From: Candidatus Zixiibacteriota bacterium
Lineage (GTDB): Bacteria > RBG-13-66-14 > B26-G2 > WVWN01
NCBI GenBank assembly: GCA_011773985.1
Contig: WVWN01000001.1
Location: 74,984 to 138,983 of the forward strand
DNA: 64,000 nucleotides
Direction of reading: 5' to 3'
In this document: positions 1 to 6,951 of the stretch, in pieces
Layout of the letters: each line of letters begins with the position of its first letter
Numbering within the stretch: position 1 is the stretch's first letter
Notes under the pieces: model-generated
The model's database searches: none
Told to the model about the DNA's origin: nothing
Seen by the model: only the letters and a program-made list of their open reading frames with translations
Made by a program: the position numbers and the translations under genes

Positions 1-1
1 C

Positions 2-397
2 ATAACCGGTAGCTTTACCATACGGGTCCCGTCGGGGGCGCGCGGTATTACGTACGAAGCCTATAGCGCCAATTGGATGTGGGTGAGCAACCGCCTTAAC
101 GGCTACATTTACGCGTTCACGACCGCCGGGTCGCTCGCGAGCTCGTTCCGCTGCCCCGTTGGCAAGCCTTACGGCCTGGGTTTTTCCGTATATAACCCGG
201 TCCGCGGCAGCGGCCTGTTTGCCTCGTGCCGGGACGAGAACGTAATCGTGAGGCTGAACCAGACTACCGGGTCTCTGTTATCGACATTTACCGGGCCGGC
301 GTCCGCGGTAGCGCCAACGCATATTGGGATTATTATAGGCGGTGGGAAGTTTTCGAAAAGATGCCGGCGAGGCCGTTGGGCGTGGCCGCGGGCGTAG
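2..397 (+). CDS. Partial beta-propeller-like protein (3' part, frame broken)
   Basis: The reading frame is already open at base 2, so this is the end of a gene that starts outside the window. The translation has short repeats of the kind seen in propeller or NHL-like secreted proteins, for example SNRLNGYIYAF and ENVIVRLNQTTGSLLSTF, with alternating hydrophobic and glycine-rich turns. The plausible protein sequence stops being propeller-like near base 303. Beyond that the same frame reads an arginine-rich tail to a stop at 395-397, while the frame one base back continues with a sensible sequence to base 522. I infer a one-base deletion, real or from sequencing. The function is unknown; an extracellular ligand-binding or structural role is only a guess. 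Confidence 0.55.
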   Translation: MTGSFTIRVPSGARGITYEAYSANWMWVSNRLNGYIYAFTTAGSLASSFRCPVGKPYGLGFSVYNPVRGSGLFASCRDENVIVRLNQTTGSLLSTFTGPASAVAPTHIGIIIGGGKFSKRCRRGRWAWPRA

Positions 398-522
398 AAT
401 GGCCCATCGACCAGTGGGTAAGATTATACATACTGTGTCAAAACGGTTATATTTATCGCTACGAAGGGTATACCGCCGTCGCGCCCGCCTCGCTCGGGCG
501 CGTGAAGGCTTTATTCCGGTAG
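303..522 (+). pseudogene. Frame-shifted C-terminal tail of the propeller-like protein
   Basis: This stretch reads in the frame one base behind the preceding partial gene. It encodes segments such as NAYWDYYRRWEVFEK and LYILCQNGYIYRYEGYT, which match the style of the propeller repeats before it, and it ends at a TAG at 520-522. There is no ribosome binding site or suitable start of its own. It is best read as the true C-terminus of the gene that enters the window at base 2. A rho-independent terminator follows about 100 bases later, as expected for a gene end. Confidence 0.45.
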
Positions 523-627
523 GTTGGCAGATATTCGTGGCCGTTTTGGGCGGACGTACCCGAAAGTAATTAGTCGGGCACCGAACCATTTTCCTTTCCG
601 GTAGCGTTATTGGCGTCATAATAAGGA

Positions 628-656
628 AACCCGCCCTCCCGGGCGGGTTATTTTTT
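628..656 (+). terminator. Rho-independent terminator
   Basis: A perfect nine base pair stem (628-636 with 641-649) closes a four base loop TCCC and is followed by A and a run of T at 651-656. It lies between the + strand gene ending at 522 and the end of the minus strand ilvE at 671, so it may stop transcription from both sides. Confidence 0.85.
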
Positions 657-670
657 CGACATATCGAGGC

Positions 671-1723
671 CTACTTCTTCCCGATCGTCATCACCCAACC
701 GTACTTGTCCGGCGCCTCCTTGAGCATTATCGCGTTTAGCTTGTCGTAGAATATCTGCGAGTACTTGCCGACGCCGCCGTCGCCGACCGTCACCTCCTTG
801 CCGTCGACTTCGACGAGGCCGATGGGCGTGATGACCGCGGCGGTCCCGGTGCAGAGGCACTCGTCGGCCTCGTACAGCTCCTCGAGCATTACGTCCCGCG
901 CGACGGCGCTTAGGCCCTCGTCCGCGGCGAGCTGCAGTACGCTCGAGCGCGTGTAGCCGGGAAGTATGGTCTTGTCGTCCAGCGAGGGGGTGGCCAGCTC
1001 GTCCCCTTTGCGGAGGAAGAAGTTGGCCGCGCCCACCTCCTCGAAGTGTTTGTTGTCCACGTCGAGGTATAGGATCTCGGCGTAGCCGTCCTCTTTGGCT
1101 AGCGAGTTGGGGTACATTCCGGCGGCGTAGTTCCCCGCGGCCTTGACGCAGCCCACGCCCCCCGCGGCCGCGCGGTGGTACTCCTTCGAAATCTTCAACT
1201 TAATCGGCTTGAAGCCCTCTTTGAAGTACGGCCCCACCGGCGAGACGAAGACGAGGAAGAGGTACTCGTCCGCCGGCTTGACGCCCAACACCGGGCCGGA
1301 GGCAAACATCACGGGTCGGATGTACATCGCGCCCTGGTCGGCCGTGGGCATATATTCCTTGTTGGCCAGGACCGTTTGCGTCACCGCGTCAACGAATTTG
1401 CCCTCCTCGTATACGGGCATCATCAGCCGCCGACAGCCGTCGGCCATGCGGCGCGCGTTGTCCTCCACGCGGAAGAGGACGATTTCGCCGTCGCGCGTCA
1501 GGCGCGCCTTCGTCCCCTCGAAGATGGCCTGGCCGTAGTGCAGCGCCCCGCCCGCCGGGTGCATCCAGAACTCGCTGACGGCTATTAGGCCGTGGTCGGT
1601 CCACTTGCCGCCGGCGTAACGGGCGACGAACATCTTCTCGGTGGGAATGAACGCGAAGCCGAGGCTGTCGAAATCTATCTCAGCCGGCGGTACGGCCTTT
1701 ATCGGCCTTAGTTCGAATTCCAT
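671..1723 (-). CDS. ilvE: Branched-chain amino acid aminotransferase
   Basis: This PLP enzyme of fold type IV transfers the amino group between glutamate and the branched-chain 2-oxo acids, the last step of leucine, isoleucine and valine synthesis, in the cytoplasm. The 350-residue length is that of the eukaryote-like BCAT2 type rather than the shorter E. coli type. The substrate motif HYGQAIFEGTKA lies near residues 62-73 and the PLP lysine is K194 in CVKAAGNYAA. The C-terminal CTGTAAVITPIG loop binds the cofactor phosphate. The ATG at 1723 has a GAGGGA ribosome binding site just upstream. It stands alone, with a tRNA gene upstream on the other strand. A weak promoter can be seen at 1778-1806. 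Confidence 0.93.
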   Translation of the reverse strand: MEFELRPIKAVPPAEIDFDSLGFAFIPTEKMFVARYAGGKWTDHGLIAVSEFWMHPAGGALHYGQAIFEGTKARLTRDGEIVLFRVEDNARRMADGCRRLMMPVYEEGKFVDAVTQTVLANKEYMPTADQGAMYIRPVMFASGPVLGVKPADEYLFLVFVSPVGPYFKEGFKPIKLKISKEYHRAAAGGVGCVKAAGNYAAGMYPNSLAKEDGYAEILYLDVDNKHFEEVGAANFFLRKGDELATPSLDDKTILPGYTRSSVLQLAADEGLSAVARDVMLEELYEADECLCTGTAAVITPIGLVEVDGKEVTVGDGGVGKYSQIFYDKLNAIMLKEAPDKYGWVMTIGKK

Positions 1724-1777
1724 ACGTCCCTCGCTGAAGTAAAAGGTTAAAGAGCTATCATCGTCCGCCTCTTGGAA

Positions 1778-1806
1778 AATATAACACAGCGGCGGCGTAA
1801 GCCCAA
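1778..1806 (-). promoter_or_regulatory. Possible ilvE promoter
   Basis: On the minus strand TTGGGC (1801-1806) and TATATT (1778-1783) are 17 bases apart, about 55 bases upstream of the ilvE start. The -35 box is poor. The rest of the 1724-2007 stretch is AT-rich and shows no gene or riboswitch-like structure that I can recognise. Confidence 0.4.
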
Positions 1807-2007
1807 GTCAAAATTTCCGGCGCCGCCCATCCTCGCGGGCGAGGCCGGCCGTTCTAAAAATTACCCGCCCGAGGCGGAATCCCGTACCTAATTAAAAGAA
1901 TCATTTTTAAATCTTCTTTGATTGGACGGTATTTGGGCCATTTTCCCGTTGTTGGGCTATAAATACCACTATGCCGTTTTGTCAAACCTGATTTGTGAAT
2001 TTTTTCC

Positions 2008-2038
2008 TTGACAAGGGGTGGCCTCTGTGTTATATGAT
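2008..2038 (+). promoter_or_regulatory. Promoter of the tRNA-Thr gene
   Basis: A full-consensus TTGACA sits at 2008-2013. An AT-rich -10 region TATATGATAA follows at 2031-2040, giving TATATG at 17 bases or TATGAT at 19 bases spacing. Transcription would start about 40 bases before the tRNA at 2087. Such a consensus -35 box is what one expects for a strongly expressed stable RNA. Confidence 0.75.
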
Positions 2039-2086
2039 AACCGTAACCTGTGGCGACCCGGCGTGCTCCCAAGATAGAGTGCTTCC

Positions 2087-2159
2087 GCCCACTTAGCTCA
2101 GTTGGTAGAGCACATGCATGGTAAGCATGAGGTCGCCAGTTCGATCCTGGCAGTGGGCT
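2087..2159 (+). tRNA. tRNA-Thr (anticodon GGU)
   Basis: A 73-base cloverleaf without an encoded CCA. The acceptor stem pairs GCCCACT with AGTGGGC, the D arm is GCTCAGTTGGTAGAGC, the anticodon stem CATGC/GCATG encloses the loop ATGGTAA with anticodon GGT, and the T arm is GCCAG-TTCGATC-CTGGC. The discriminator base is T. GGU reads ACC and ACT threonine codons. The gene has its own promoter and is followed by tandem terminators. Confidence 0.96.
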
Positions 2160-2194
2160 AAGACCTGATATCCCATAGACCCCCCCCAATACCC

Positions 2195-2231
2195 GTGTCG
2201 GGCGTCCTTTTGGCCGCCCGGCACATTTTTT
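2195..2231 (+). terminator. Terminator of tRNA-Thr
   Basis: A ten base pair stem (2195-2204 with 2215-2224, one G-T wobble) encloses a ten base loop and is followed directly by ATTTTTT (2225-2231). It begins 36 bases after the tRNA and is the natural end of that transcript. Confidence 0.85.
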
Positions 2232-2232
2232 C

Positions 2233-2257
2233 ACCGGCCCCGCGGGCCGGTTTTCGT
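2233..2257 (+). terminator. Second, tandem terminator
   Basis: An eight base pair stem ACCGGCCC/GGGCCGGT (2233-2240 with 2244-2251) with loop CGC, followed by TTT and then CGTT. It starts two bases after the first terminator's T run and looks like a back-up. Confidence 0.65.
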
Positions 2258-2308
2258 TAAGAACGGCTCGCGAGGCGATCTGGGTTGACGCGGAAGGTAT
2301 AATAATAC

Positions 2309-2338
2309 GCCGGCCGTAAATACGCCGGCTATTTTTTT
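2309..2338 (+). terminator. Third terminator-like hairpin
   Basis: Two GCCGGC hexamers (2309-2314 and 2324-2329) can pair around a nine base loop; TATTTTTTTA follows. The stem is short because each hexamer is itself palindromic. On the minus strand it could also end transcripts coming from the HEPN gene. Nothing else in 2160-2480 looks coding apart from a spurious minus-strand frame rich in arginine. Confidence 0.5.
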
Positions 2339-2386
2339 ATTTAACATTGGGTCCCTCCTCTCAGTAAGCATATTCTTTCGCCGCCG

Positions 2387-2408
2387 AAACCGCCACCCCT
2401 TCCAACGC
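2387..2408 (+). repeat. Short direct repeat, copy 1
   Basis: The 22 bases AAACCGCC..AACGC are almost identical to 3267-3288, with two differences, in the same orientation. The two copies bracket the MNT/HEPN pair. Both lie in non-coding DNA and translate to similar arginine-rich peptides on the minus strand, which identifies them as a dispersed repeat and not as genes. Confidence 0.55.
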
Positions 2409-2480
2409 GGTCGCCGCGCCTGCGCCGGCGTATGGAAAATCTGACGGCCCGAGCGAGAAGAGGTCCCCGCCCGCCGGTTC

Positions 2481-2878
2481 TTAACCCATAAAGGCCTTAG
2501 CCCACGCCAGTACCCGCTCAACATCTGAAAACAACGTGTCGTCAACGGATACGATGCCCGGCTCCTCCAGCGTTTCTACGTACCGCGCTTCAACCGCGAA
2601 ACGCGTTAAAGCCTCGGGCGCTATTTGCACGGTAGGGCCTTCGACGCGCGCTTCCTTAAGGTCGTACAGTAAAGATGCGACGTCGTGGGTACGTTTGAGA
2701 CGTAAGCCATTTAATACCATTACGGCCTTAACCGCTTTCTCCACGCTTGTTGGGCGTGGAAGCCGATAACCGGCGCGAGCGTCGCCCGGCGAGCCCGCAT
2801 CGCAACCATCGCTTCGTAATCCACCTCCGCCTTACGGAGGAGCTTGGCCGCGACTTCGCGGGCGTTTTCAGCCGGCAT
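2481..2878 (-). pseudogene. HEPN-domain toxin, frame broken by one missing base
   Basis: HEPN proteins are small helical RNases or RNase-like toxins. The first part starts with ATG at 2878 and reads ENAREVAAKLLRKAEVDYEA ... GFHAQQA to about 2744. The second part, one frame over, continues VEKAVKAVMVLNG and RLKRTHDVASLLYDL to a stop at 2481. Joined, they give about 131 residues, the normal HEPN length, and the junction HAQQA-VEKA is a classic HEPN helix. One missing G near 2744 explains the break. The R-X4-H ribonuclease motif is present (RLKRTH), but not the tyrosine two residues after the histidine that is AMPylated in the Shewanella system. The start overlaps the end of the MNT gene by 11 bases, so the two are translationally coupled. 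It is either a disarmed toxin or a sequencing error. Confidence 0.72.
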
Positions 2879-3185
2879 AGAGCTCTACCCCCTCGCATGC
2901 GGCCTCTTCGTATATTACCCCCGGGATGTCGCCGAAGCGAGCCATTATATCTTCCGTCGCGACGATGACGTCGACCGGTTTCCCCAAACCGCCGAGCGCC
3001 CGATGAATCTTTATGGCCAAATCCCGGCGCGACGGCGTCGCATTAACCACCACGAGCAAGTCGACGTCGCTGTCGTCGGCCGCGTCGCCGCGGGCGTAAG
3101 AACCGAATAAGATAACGCGCGTGGGCGCCGCCACTTCGCGGATCCGCCGGACGATTTCTTCCCGTAGGTCTTCGTCTAAAGTCAT
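2868..3185 (-). CDS. MNT-type nucleotidyltransferase antitoxin (MntA-like)
   Basis: Minimal nucleotidyltransferases of this type pair with HEPN toxins and can neutralise them, in the Shewanella case by adding AMP to the toxin. The 105-residue protein carries the family signature GSX10DXD as GSYARGDAADDSDVD near residues 28-42, with a later aspartate in PVDVIVA. I chose the ATG at 3185 because the family begins a short helix before this motif. An in-frame upstream extension to 3413 consists of repeat-derived arginine-rich sequence. The stop lies inside the start of the HEPN frame, the usual MNT-HEPN order. The fold and pairing are clear; the actual activity is inferred. Confidence 0.85.
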   Translation of the reverse strand: MTLDEDLREEIVRRIREVAAPTRVILFGSYARGDAADDSDVDLLVVVNATPSRRDLAIKIHRALGGLGKPVDVIVATEDIMARFGDIPGVIYEEAACEGVELYAG

Positions 3186-3266
3186 CACAGAATATTGAGT
3201 TAAAACGCCGCCGCGTTCAAGTGGTACCCGCCGCAGATTATCCCGGTTATTCGGCCTTGGCGCTCC

Positions 3267-3288
3267 AAACCGCCGCCCCTCCCAACGC
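3267..3288 (+). repeat. Short direct repeat, copy 2
   Basis: Near-identical to 2387-2408 and in the same orientation. About 40 bases further on, 3326-3341 is a perfect 16-base palindrome, GTTGCGCCGGCGCAAC, roughly 140 bases upstream of the MNT start. It may be an operator or part of the repeat. Confidence 0.5.
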
Positions 3289-3390
3289 AAAGGCCGCGGT
3301 TTTCGTATAGACTTGAACAGTTCACGTTGCGCCGGCGCAACAAGTTCGTAGAAACCTAAGTCAAGCGTATCGCCATCACGACCCACCTCG

Positions 3391-3422
3391 CAAAAAGAAG
3401 GCCGGCGTGGCAATCGCCGGCC
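3391..3422 (-). terminator. Terminator of the GlmL membrane-module cluster
   Basis: On the minus strand GGCCGGCG and CGCCGGCC (3415-3422 with 3400-3407) form a perfect eight base pair stem with a seven base loop, followed by TTCTTTTTG. It lies about 50 bases beyond the last gene of the cluster, whose stop is at 3472. Confidence 0.8.
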
Positions 3423-3471
3423 GGCCCGTTTAAAGTACGCGCGATAACGTCCCTTATTGATTAAGATGACG

Positions 3472-4182
3472 TCAGCTGATTAAACCCAGCCAGTCCCGAA
3501 TTAGGAACTGAAGGCGGCCGATGAGCAAGCTAACGCGCGCCATGACCGTATAACCGAAGGAGGCGCCGAAGCCGATCATCAGGAAGACGATACCCACCTT
3601 GGCGACGCCGCCCGCGAAGCCTCTGTGCTCCGTCGAGAAGAAGAAGTACGTCAGCGTGCACACGACGCCCGCGATCATTAGCGGTCCCGATACCGCCAGG
3701 ACGAACGGCCCCCACGCGGGGCGGGTGAAGAAGTCGCCCATGAGTACGAGCGAGAAGACCGGGTTCCCGCCCTTCATGAAAGTCCCGTAAACCTGGGCCA
3801 GGATGAACGCCTGCATGTAACCCGTGATGACAATCCCCTGGAAAGCGCCGAAGTAGAAGCCGAAGGCCCAGCGGCTGATCCAGCCGATCTTGGGGATGAG
3901 CCGCGTGAGGAGGAGCAAGCCCAGGGTCCCCGGCACCAACGCGGCCAGGTTGCCGGTGAACCGCCCCTCCGTGAGTAGGATGCCGAAGCCGTCCCGGAGC
4001 GGGATCAATAAGTTGGGCCACATATTATTCCAAAAATAGATGACGAAGAGGTACCCGGCCGAGACGCCTACGAGCAGGTGTTCCGCGAACTTGTAGAACG
4101 GGTTGTCCTTGTACAGGAACGAGTAAATACACAGCGTCAACAACGCGGCGATCCATATGAAGATATCGGTCGAGAGATGCAT
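3472..4182 (-). CDS. Membrane protein D1 of the duplicated module
   Basis: I do not recognise a named family. The 236-residue protein has about six hydrophobic segments, starting with IWIAALLTLCIYSFLY at residues 10-25. It is a clear paralogue of the gene at 11206-11937: both share the block SFLYKDNPFYKFAE, then VGVSAG, and the C-terminal block FGASFGYTVMARVSLLIGR. These conserved polar residues near membrane ends may be functional. The ATG at 4182 has GCGGAG upstream. It is the last gene of the cluster and is followed by a strong terminator. The role is unknown; it probably forms a complex with its three module partners. Confidence 0.85.
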   Translation of the reverse strand: MHLSTDIFIWIAALLTLCIYSFLYKDNPFYKFAEHLLVGVSAGYLFVIYFWNNMWPNLLIPLRDGFGILLTEGRFTGNLAALVPGTLGLLLLTRLIPKIGWISRWAFGFYFGAFQGIVITGYMQAFILAQVYGTFMKGGNPVFSLVLMGDFFTRPAWGPFVLAVSGPLMIAGVVCTLTYFFFSTEHRGFAGGVAKVGIVFLMIGFGASFGYTVMARVSLLIGRLQFLIRDWLGLIS

Positions 4183-4217
4183 ATTCGGTACTCCGCGAGG
4201 GAAGGTTTTATAACGCT

Positions 4218-5060
4218 TTAGCGGGCGCTCGCCTCGCTTCGCTTCTTCGCGCGTCGCATGAAAATGTACGCGACGTTTCCCAGGATGATAAATACGACGA
4301 TCAAGAGGTGAACGATGGTCTGAGCGTCCATCCCCTTAAGGCCGTCGGCGGGCCGGTCGATGAGTTTCTCGTATTCCGCGGCGCCCTTAAGGCCCCCGAC
4401 GAGGCCGACGAGTTGGCCCGTCTGGAGGTAGGGGTAGAAGTCGGCGGCCATTACGGCCGTCACGCCCGCGGCCACTTTCTGGCCGTACCGTTCGTGGGCG
4501 TAGGCTACCCAATACTCCGGGATTACCGTCCCGGAGATTGACACGACGAGGCCAACGTCGTTGTAGTTCTTGACGTTCTTCATCAGCGGGATCTCGTCCA
4601 GCGGCGTGTTGTAGTAGTCGCGGGGGTAGCTGATCCGGAAATCCTGGCCCAACGAGAGGATAACTGCCGACACGCCGACTTTGTAGCCCAGGAGGGTGTA
4701 GTCGACATCTCTTTGGGCGCCCATCTCCTCGGCGACTTTGCTCGTTATATCGACGGCAAGGCCGGGGCCGCCCGGTACCAGGACCGTTACGATCACCGGC
4801 AATTTCCGCGCGATACAGTGACGCAAGAGCGCGATCGTCATCGGCCCGAGCTCCGGCTGGGTGGCGGGGTCGTAGTCGACCGAGATCAACACCGGCGTCC
4901 CGGGTTTCAAACTTTCGATTTCGTTGTAAACATTTTCCACCGGCGGCGACGTCGTCACGGCGAGGCCCAGCGGGAAGACCAGCGGGACCGCTACGGCCAG
5001 CGCGACGAGGATGAAAATCCAACGCCGGTCAATATAGAGGAATTTTTCGAATATATTCAA
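4218..5060 (-). CDS. Membrane-anchored protein C1 of the duplicated module
   Basis: The 280-residue protein has one membrane segment near the N-terminus (about residues 14-35) and one near the C-terminus (about 247-267), with a soluble alpha/beta region of some 200 residues between, likely on the outer face of the cytoplasmic membrane. Conserved blocks shared with the paralogue at 11974-12840 are VDYDPA or FDYDPA, ALLRHC, YLQTGQLVG and GGLKGAAEYE. The start is TTG at 5060, supported by GGAGGT about eight bases upstream; no ATG fits. No enzymatic motif is recognised. The function is unknown. Confidence 0.85.
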   Translation of the reverse strand: MNIFEKFLYIDRRWIFILVALAVAVPLVFPLGLAVTTSPPVENVYNEIESLKPGTPVLISVDYDPATQPELGPMTIALLRHCIARKLPVIVTVLVPGGPGLAVDITSKVAEEMGAQRDVDYTLLGYKVGVSAVILSLGQDFRISYPRDYYNTPLDEIPLMKNVKNYNDVGLVVSISGTVIPEYWVAYAHERYGQKVAAGVTAVMAADFYPYLQTGQLVGLVGGLKGAAEYEKLIDRPADGLKGMDAQTIVHLLIVVFIILGNVAYIFMRRAKKRSEASAR

Positions 5061-5091
5061 AGCCGCACCTCCGCGGCGTCAACCCGCGCCG

Positions 5092-5757
5092 TTAGTCGCC
5101 GCCTCCCAACCATGAGCGTTCGATTCCCAGAATGATCTTGAGCGCGGTCGATATCGCGCCCAGGCCGATGCCGATCATGATGCCGCGCTTTGCCGCCATG
5201 TTGGGATAATCCAAAACCCATTCTGCGAAGCCGGGGAGCCAGGATTCAACCCACGTCGAAAAGCCGAGCGACAAGTCCTTGAAGATCGCGGCGAAGGATA
5301 CCCGCCCCAGCATGACCACGACTGCCGCGATCAAAAGCAGCGTGGCCTCCAGCGTCCGCGCCCGGAACGTCCGGAACGCGGCGGAGGCGATGTAGAACGC
5401 CAACAGCGAGAACATCGTCGCCTGCATCGGGATCTGTACGTAGTTATATAGGGTCATGAAGGGTTGGCCTTCGCTAATGCTCTCCGGGCCTTTCATGAAA
5501 CCGGTTACCAGGGAGAGGCCGAGGCCGGTAAGCGCCACGATGCTGTAAAGCCAGTCGCGGCGCCGGTACTGAACCTTTTGGATATGGAGTTTGATCAGGC
5601 TCAAGATCCCGAGGATGAGGGCGAACGTAAAGACGATGATCAGCCACCGGAGCATGTTCTCGAAGAGCCACTGCGAATAACGGTGCGGGATGAAGAACTG
5701 CACCGTCATGATGACGCCCATTATGAAGCAGATGGCGAGCGGTAGTTCTCTTCTCAT
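5092..5757 (-). CDS. Polytopic membrane protein B1 of the duplicated module
   Basis: The 221 residues hold about six membrane helices, with MRRELPLAICFIMGV at the N-terminus. The paralogue is at 12884-13528. Shared blocks are MRRE, YRRRDW or YRRADW in a cytoplasmic loop, ASAAFRTFRARTLEATLLL, VVMLG, and the C-terminus with LGIERSWLGG or LGIERSYLGE. The arginine-rich FRARTLEATLLL block is the most constant part. GGGAGA precedes the ATG at 5757. It lies 18 bases after the A1 gene. The family is not one I can name. Confidence 0.85.
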   Translation of the reverse strand: MRRELPLAICFIMGVIMTVQFFIPHRYSQWLFENMLRWLIIVFTFALILGILSLIKLHIQKVQYRRRDWLYSIVALTGLGLSLVTGFMKGPESISEGQPFMTLYNYVQIPMQATMFSLLAFYIASAAFRTFRARTLEATLLLIAAVVVMLGRVSFAAIFKDLSLGFSTWVESWLPGFAEWVLDYPNMAAKRGIMIGIGLGAISTALKIILGIERSWLGGGD

Positions 5758-5775
5758 AAGTATCTCCCGACGCCG

Positions 5776-6930
5776 TTAGCCGGCCCCGGTCTCGAAAAGC
5801 TTCGCGAAACCCGTTCCCAAATGTACCGATACGATCAGCAAGGCCGTGCCTATAACCATGGCGGTGATAATTACCGCCTTCGACCAATCCTGCCCCTTGA
5901 GGCTGCCCAGGAACAGGGGGTCGCGGCTCAGGTAGGCCGTCGCGGCGTAAAGTTCCTCGCCCATCAGCGTGTAATCGCACGCGGTGATGAAGAACGGTAG
6001 CTGCGTCACGCGGTCCGTGCCGGCGATCTGTATCGCGCCGGTGGCGGCGCCGGTCTCGGCCAGGATGAGCGATTCGGCATAGAACGCGCCCATGTAGAAG
6101 TTGGTCGCCGGCCTCTCGCGAACCATAATCCCGTCCACTGCGGCCACGTAGCCGAACTGCGACGTCGTAACGTAGAAGACCGAGTCCTCGTCGAAGGCGT
6201 CCGGTTTGCCCACCTCGGCGTAGGCTTCCCGGACCATCTCCTTCTCGACCATCATGACGATGGGGTCGTAGCAGGGCACGATGAGCGGCGTCTCGTACTC
6301 CGCGGTCTTCGTGGCCACCTTGGCCAGGATCGTCATCGCCGCGATAGTCGAGATTTCCGACGCGTCGCCGAGGCCCGTGACATACAGTATGGGCTTGCCC
6401 ATCTCCGTCGCGCGGCCGATGGCTTCGTCCACCGCCTCCAGGCCCGCGATCTTGCGGACGAAGAGCTCGGCGCCGCCTTTGGCGCGGTAGATGAAGAAGA
6501 CGATCACGGTCGTTACGAAGATGACGCCGACGAGGACGTTCGTTCGCCGGGTGTTGAACCACTGGCCGGAGGCCGCCGCCCCCGATACGCCCAGGACGAC
6601 GGGCGGCCCTTCGGCCGGGAGGGCGCGCACGCGGTACTCGTACGGGACGCCGTCTTCCGCTTCTTTATCCTGGTAGACGGCCTCGCCCGGCGTAATTTCG
6701 GCTATGGTCTCGAACGCTTCCTTGCCGGGGGCGCGCCGTTGGACGTCGTAGCCTTGGAAGCCCTCCTCTTTTTCCAGCGGCGACGCCAACCAGGTAATGT
6801 CTACGGCGCCGCCGGCGTCGTTGGGGACGTCGCGGGCGGTGACGGGAGGCTCGGCCTCTTCCGCCGCGGTTAACGCCGTCGCGGCGAAATAGAAGAGGAA
6901 AACTGTAAACGCGCGCGTTAGATTTTTCAT
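5776..6930 (-). CDS. Fibronectin III plus conserved membrane domain protein A1
   Basis: A 384-residue envelope protein. A signal peptide (about 1-22) leads to a fibronectin type III domain (about 30-115, VDITWLASP ... YEYRVRAL). A membrane helix follows (about 131-150), then a conserved domain of about 220 residues. I recall this last domain being filed as DUF6754 but cannot check that. Strongly conserved blocks shared with 13581-14756 are RKIAGLEAVDEAIGRATEMG, FYAESLILAETG and CDYTLMGEELYAA. The paralogues look more than half identical there. A last membrane helix lies at about 355-375. AGAGGA precedes the ATG. The fibronectin part suggests contact with other envelope components; the role is unknown. 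Confidence 0.87.
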   Translation of the reverse strand: MKNLTRAFTVFLFYFAATALTAAEEAEPPVTARDVPNDAGGAVDITWLASPLEKEEGFQGYDVQRRAPGKEAFETIAEITPGEAVYQDKEAEDGVPYEYRVRALPAEGPPVVLGVSGAAASGQWFNTRRTNVLVGVIFVTTVIVFFIYRAKGGAELFVRKIAGLEAVDEAIGRATEMGKPILYVTGLGDASEISTIAAMTILAKVATKTAEYETPLIVPCYDPIVMMVEKEMVREAYAEVGKPDAFDEDSVFYVTTSQFGYVAAVDGIMVRERPATNFYMGAFYAESLILAETGAATGAIQIAGTDRVTQLPFFITACDYTLMGEELYAATAYLSRDPLFLGSLKGQDWSKAVIITAMVIGTALLIVSVHLGTGFAKLFETGAG

Positions 6931-6951
6931 AATCCTATCCTCTAACGGAGA

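Noticed and set aside
1854-2234. 126-residue minus-strand frame with an ATG start
   Set aside because: It runs antisense through the tRNA-Thr gene and its promoter, and the peptide is the typical antisense-of-tRNA sequence.
2231-2545. 104-residue minus-strand frame downstream of the HEPN gene
   Set aside because: It overlaps the HEPN end and consists of repeat-derived arginine-rich sequence and the terminator hairpin; no coding character.
3186-3413. N-terminal extension of the MNT protein to an ATG at 3413
   Set aside because: The extra 76 residues translate the short direct repeat and a palindrome; the family starts at the ATG at 3185.
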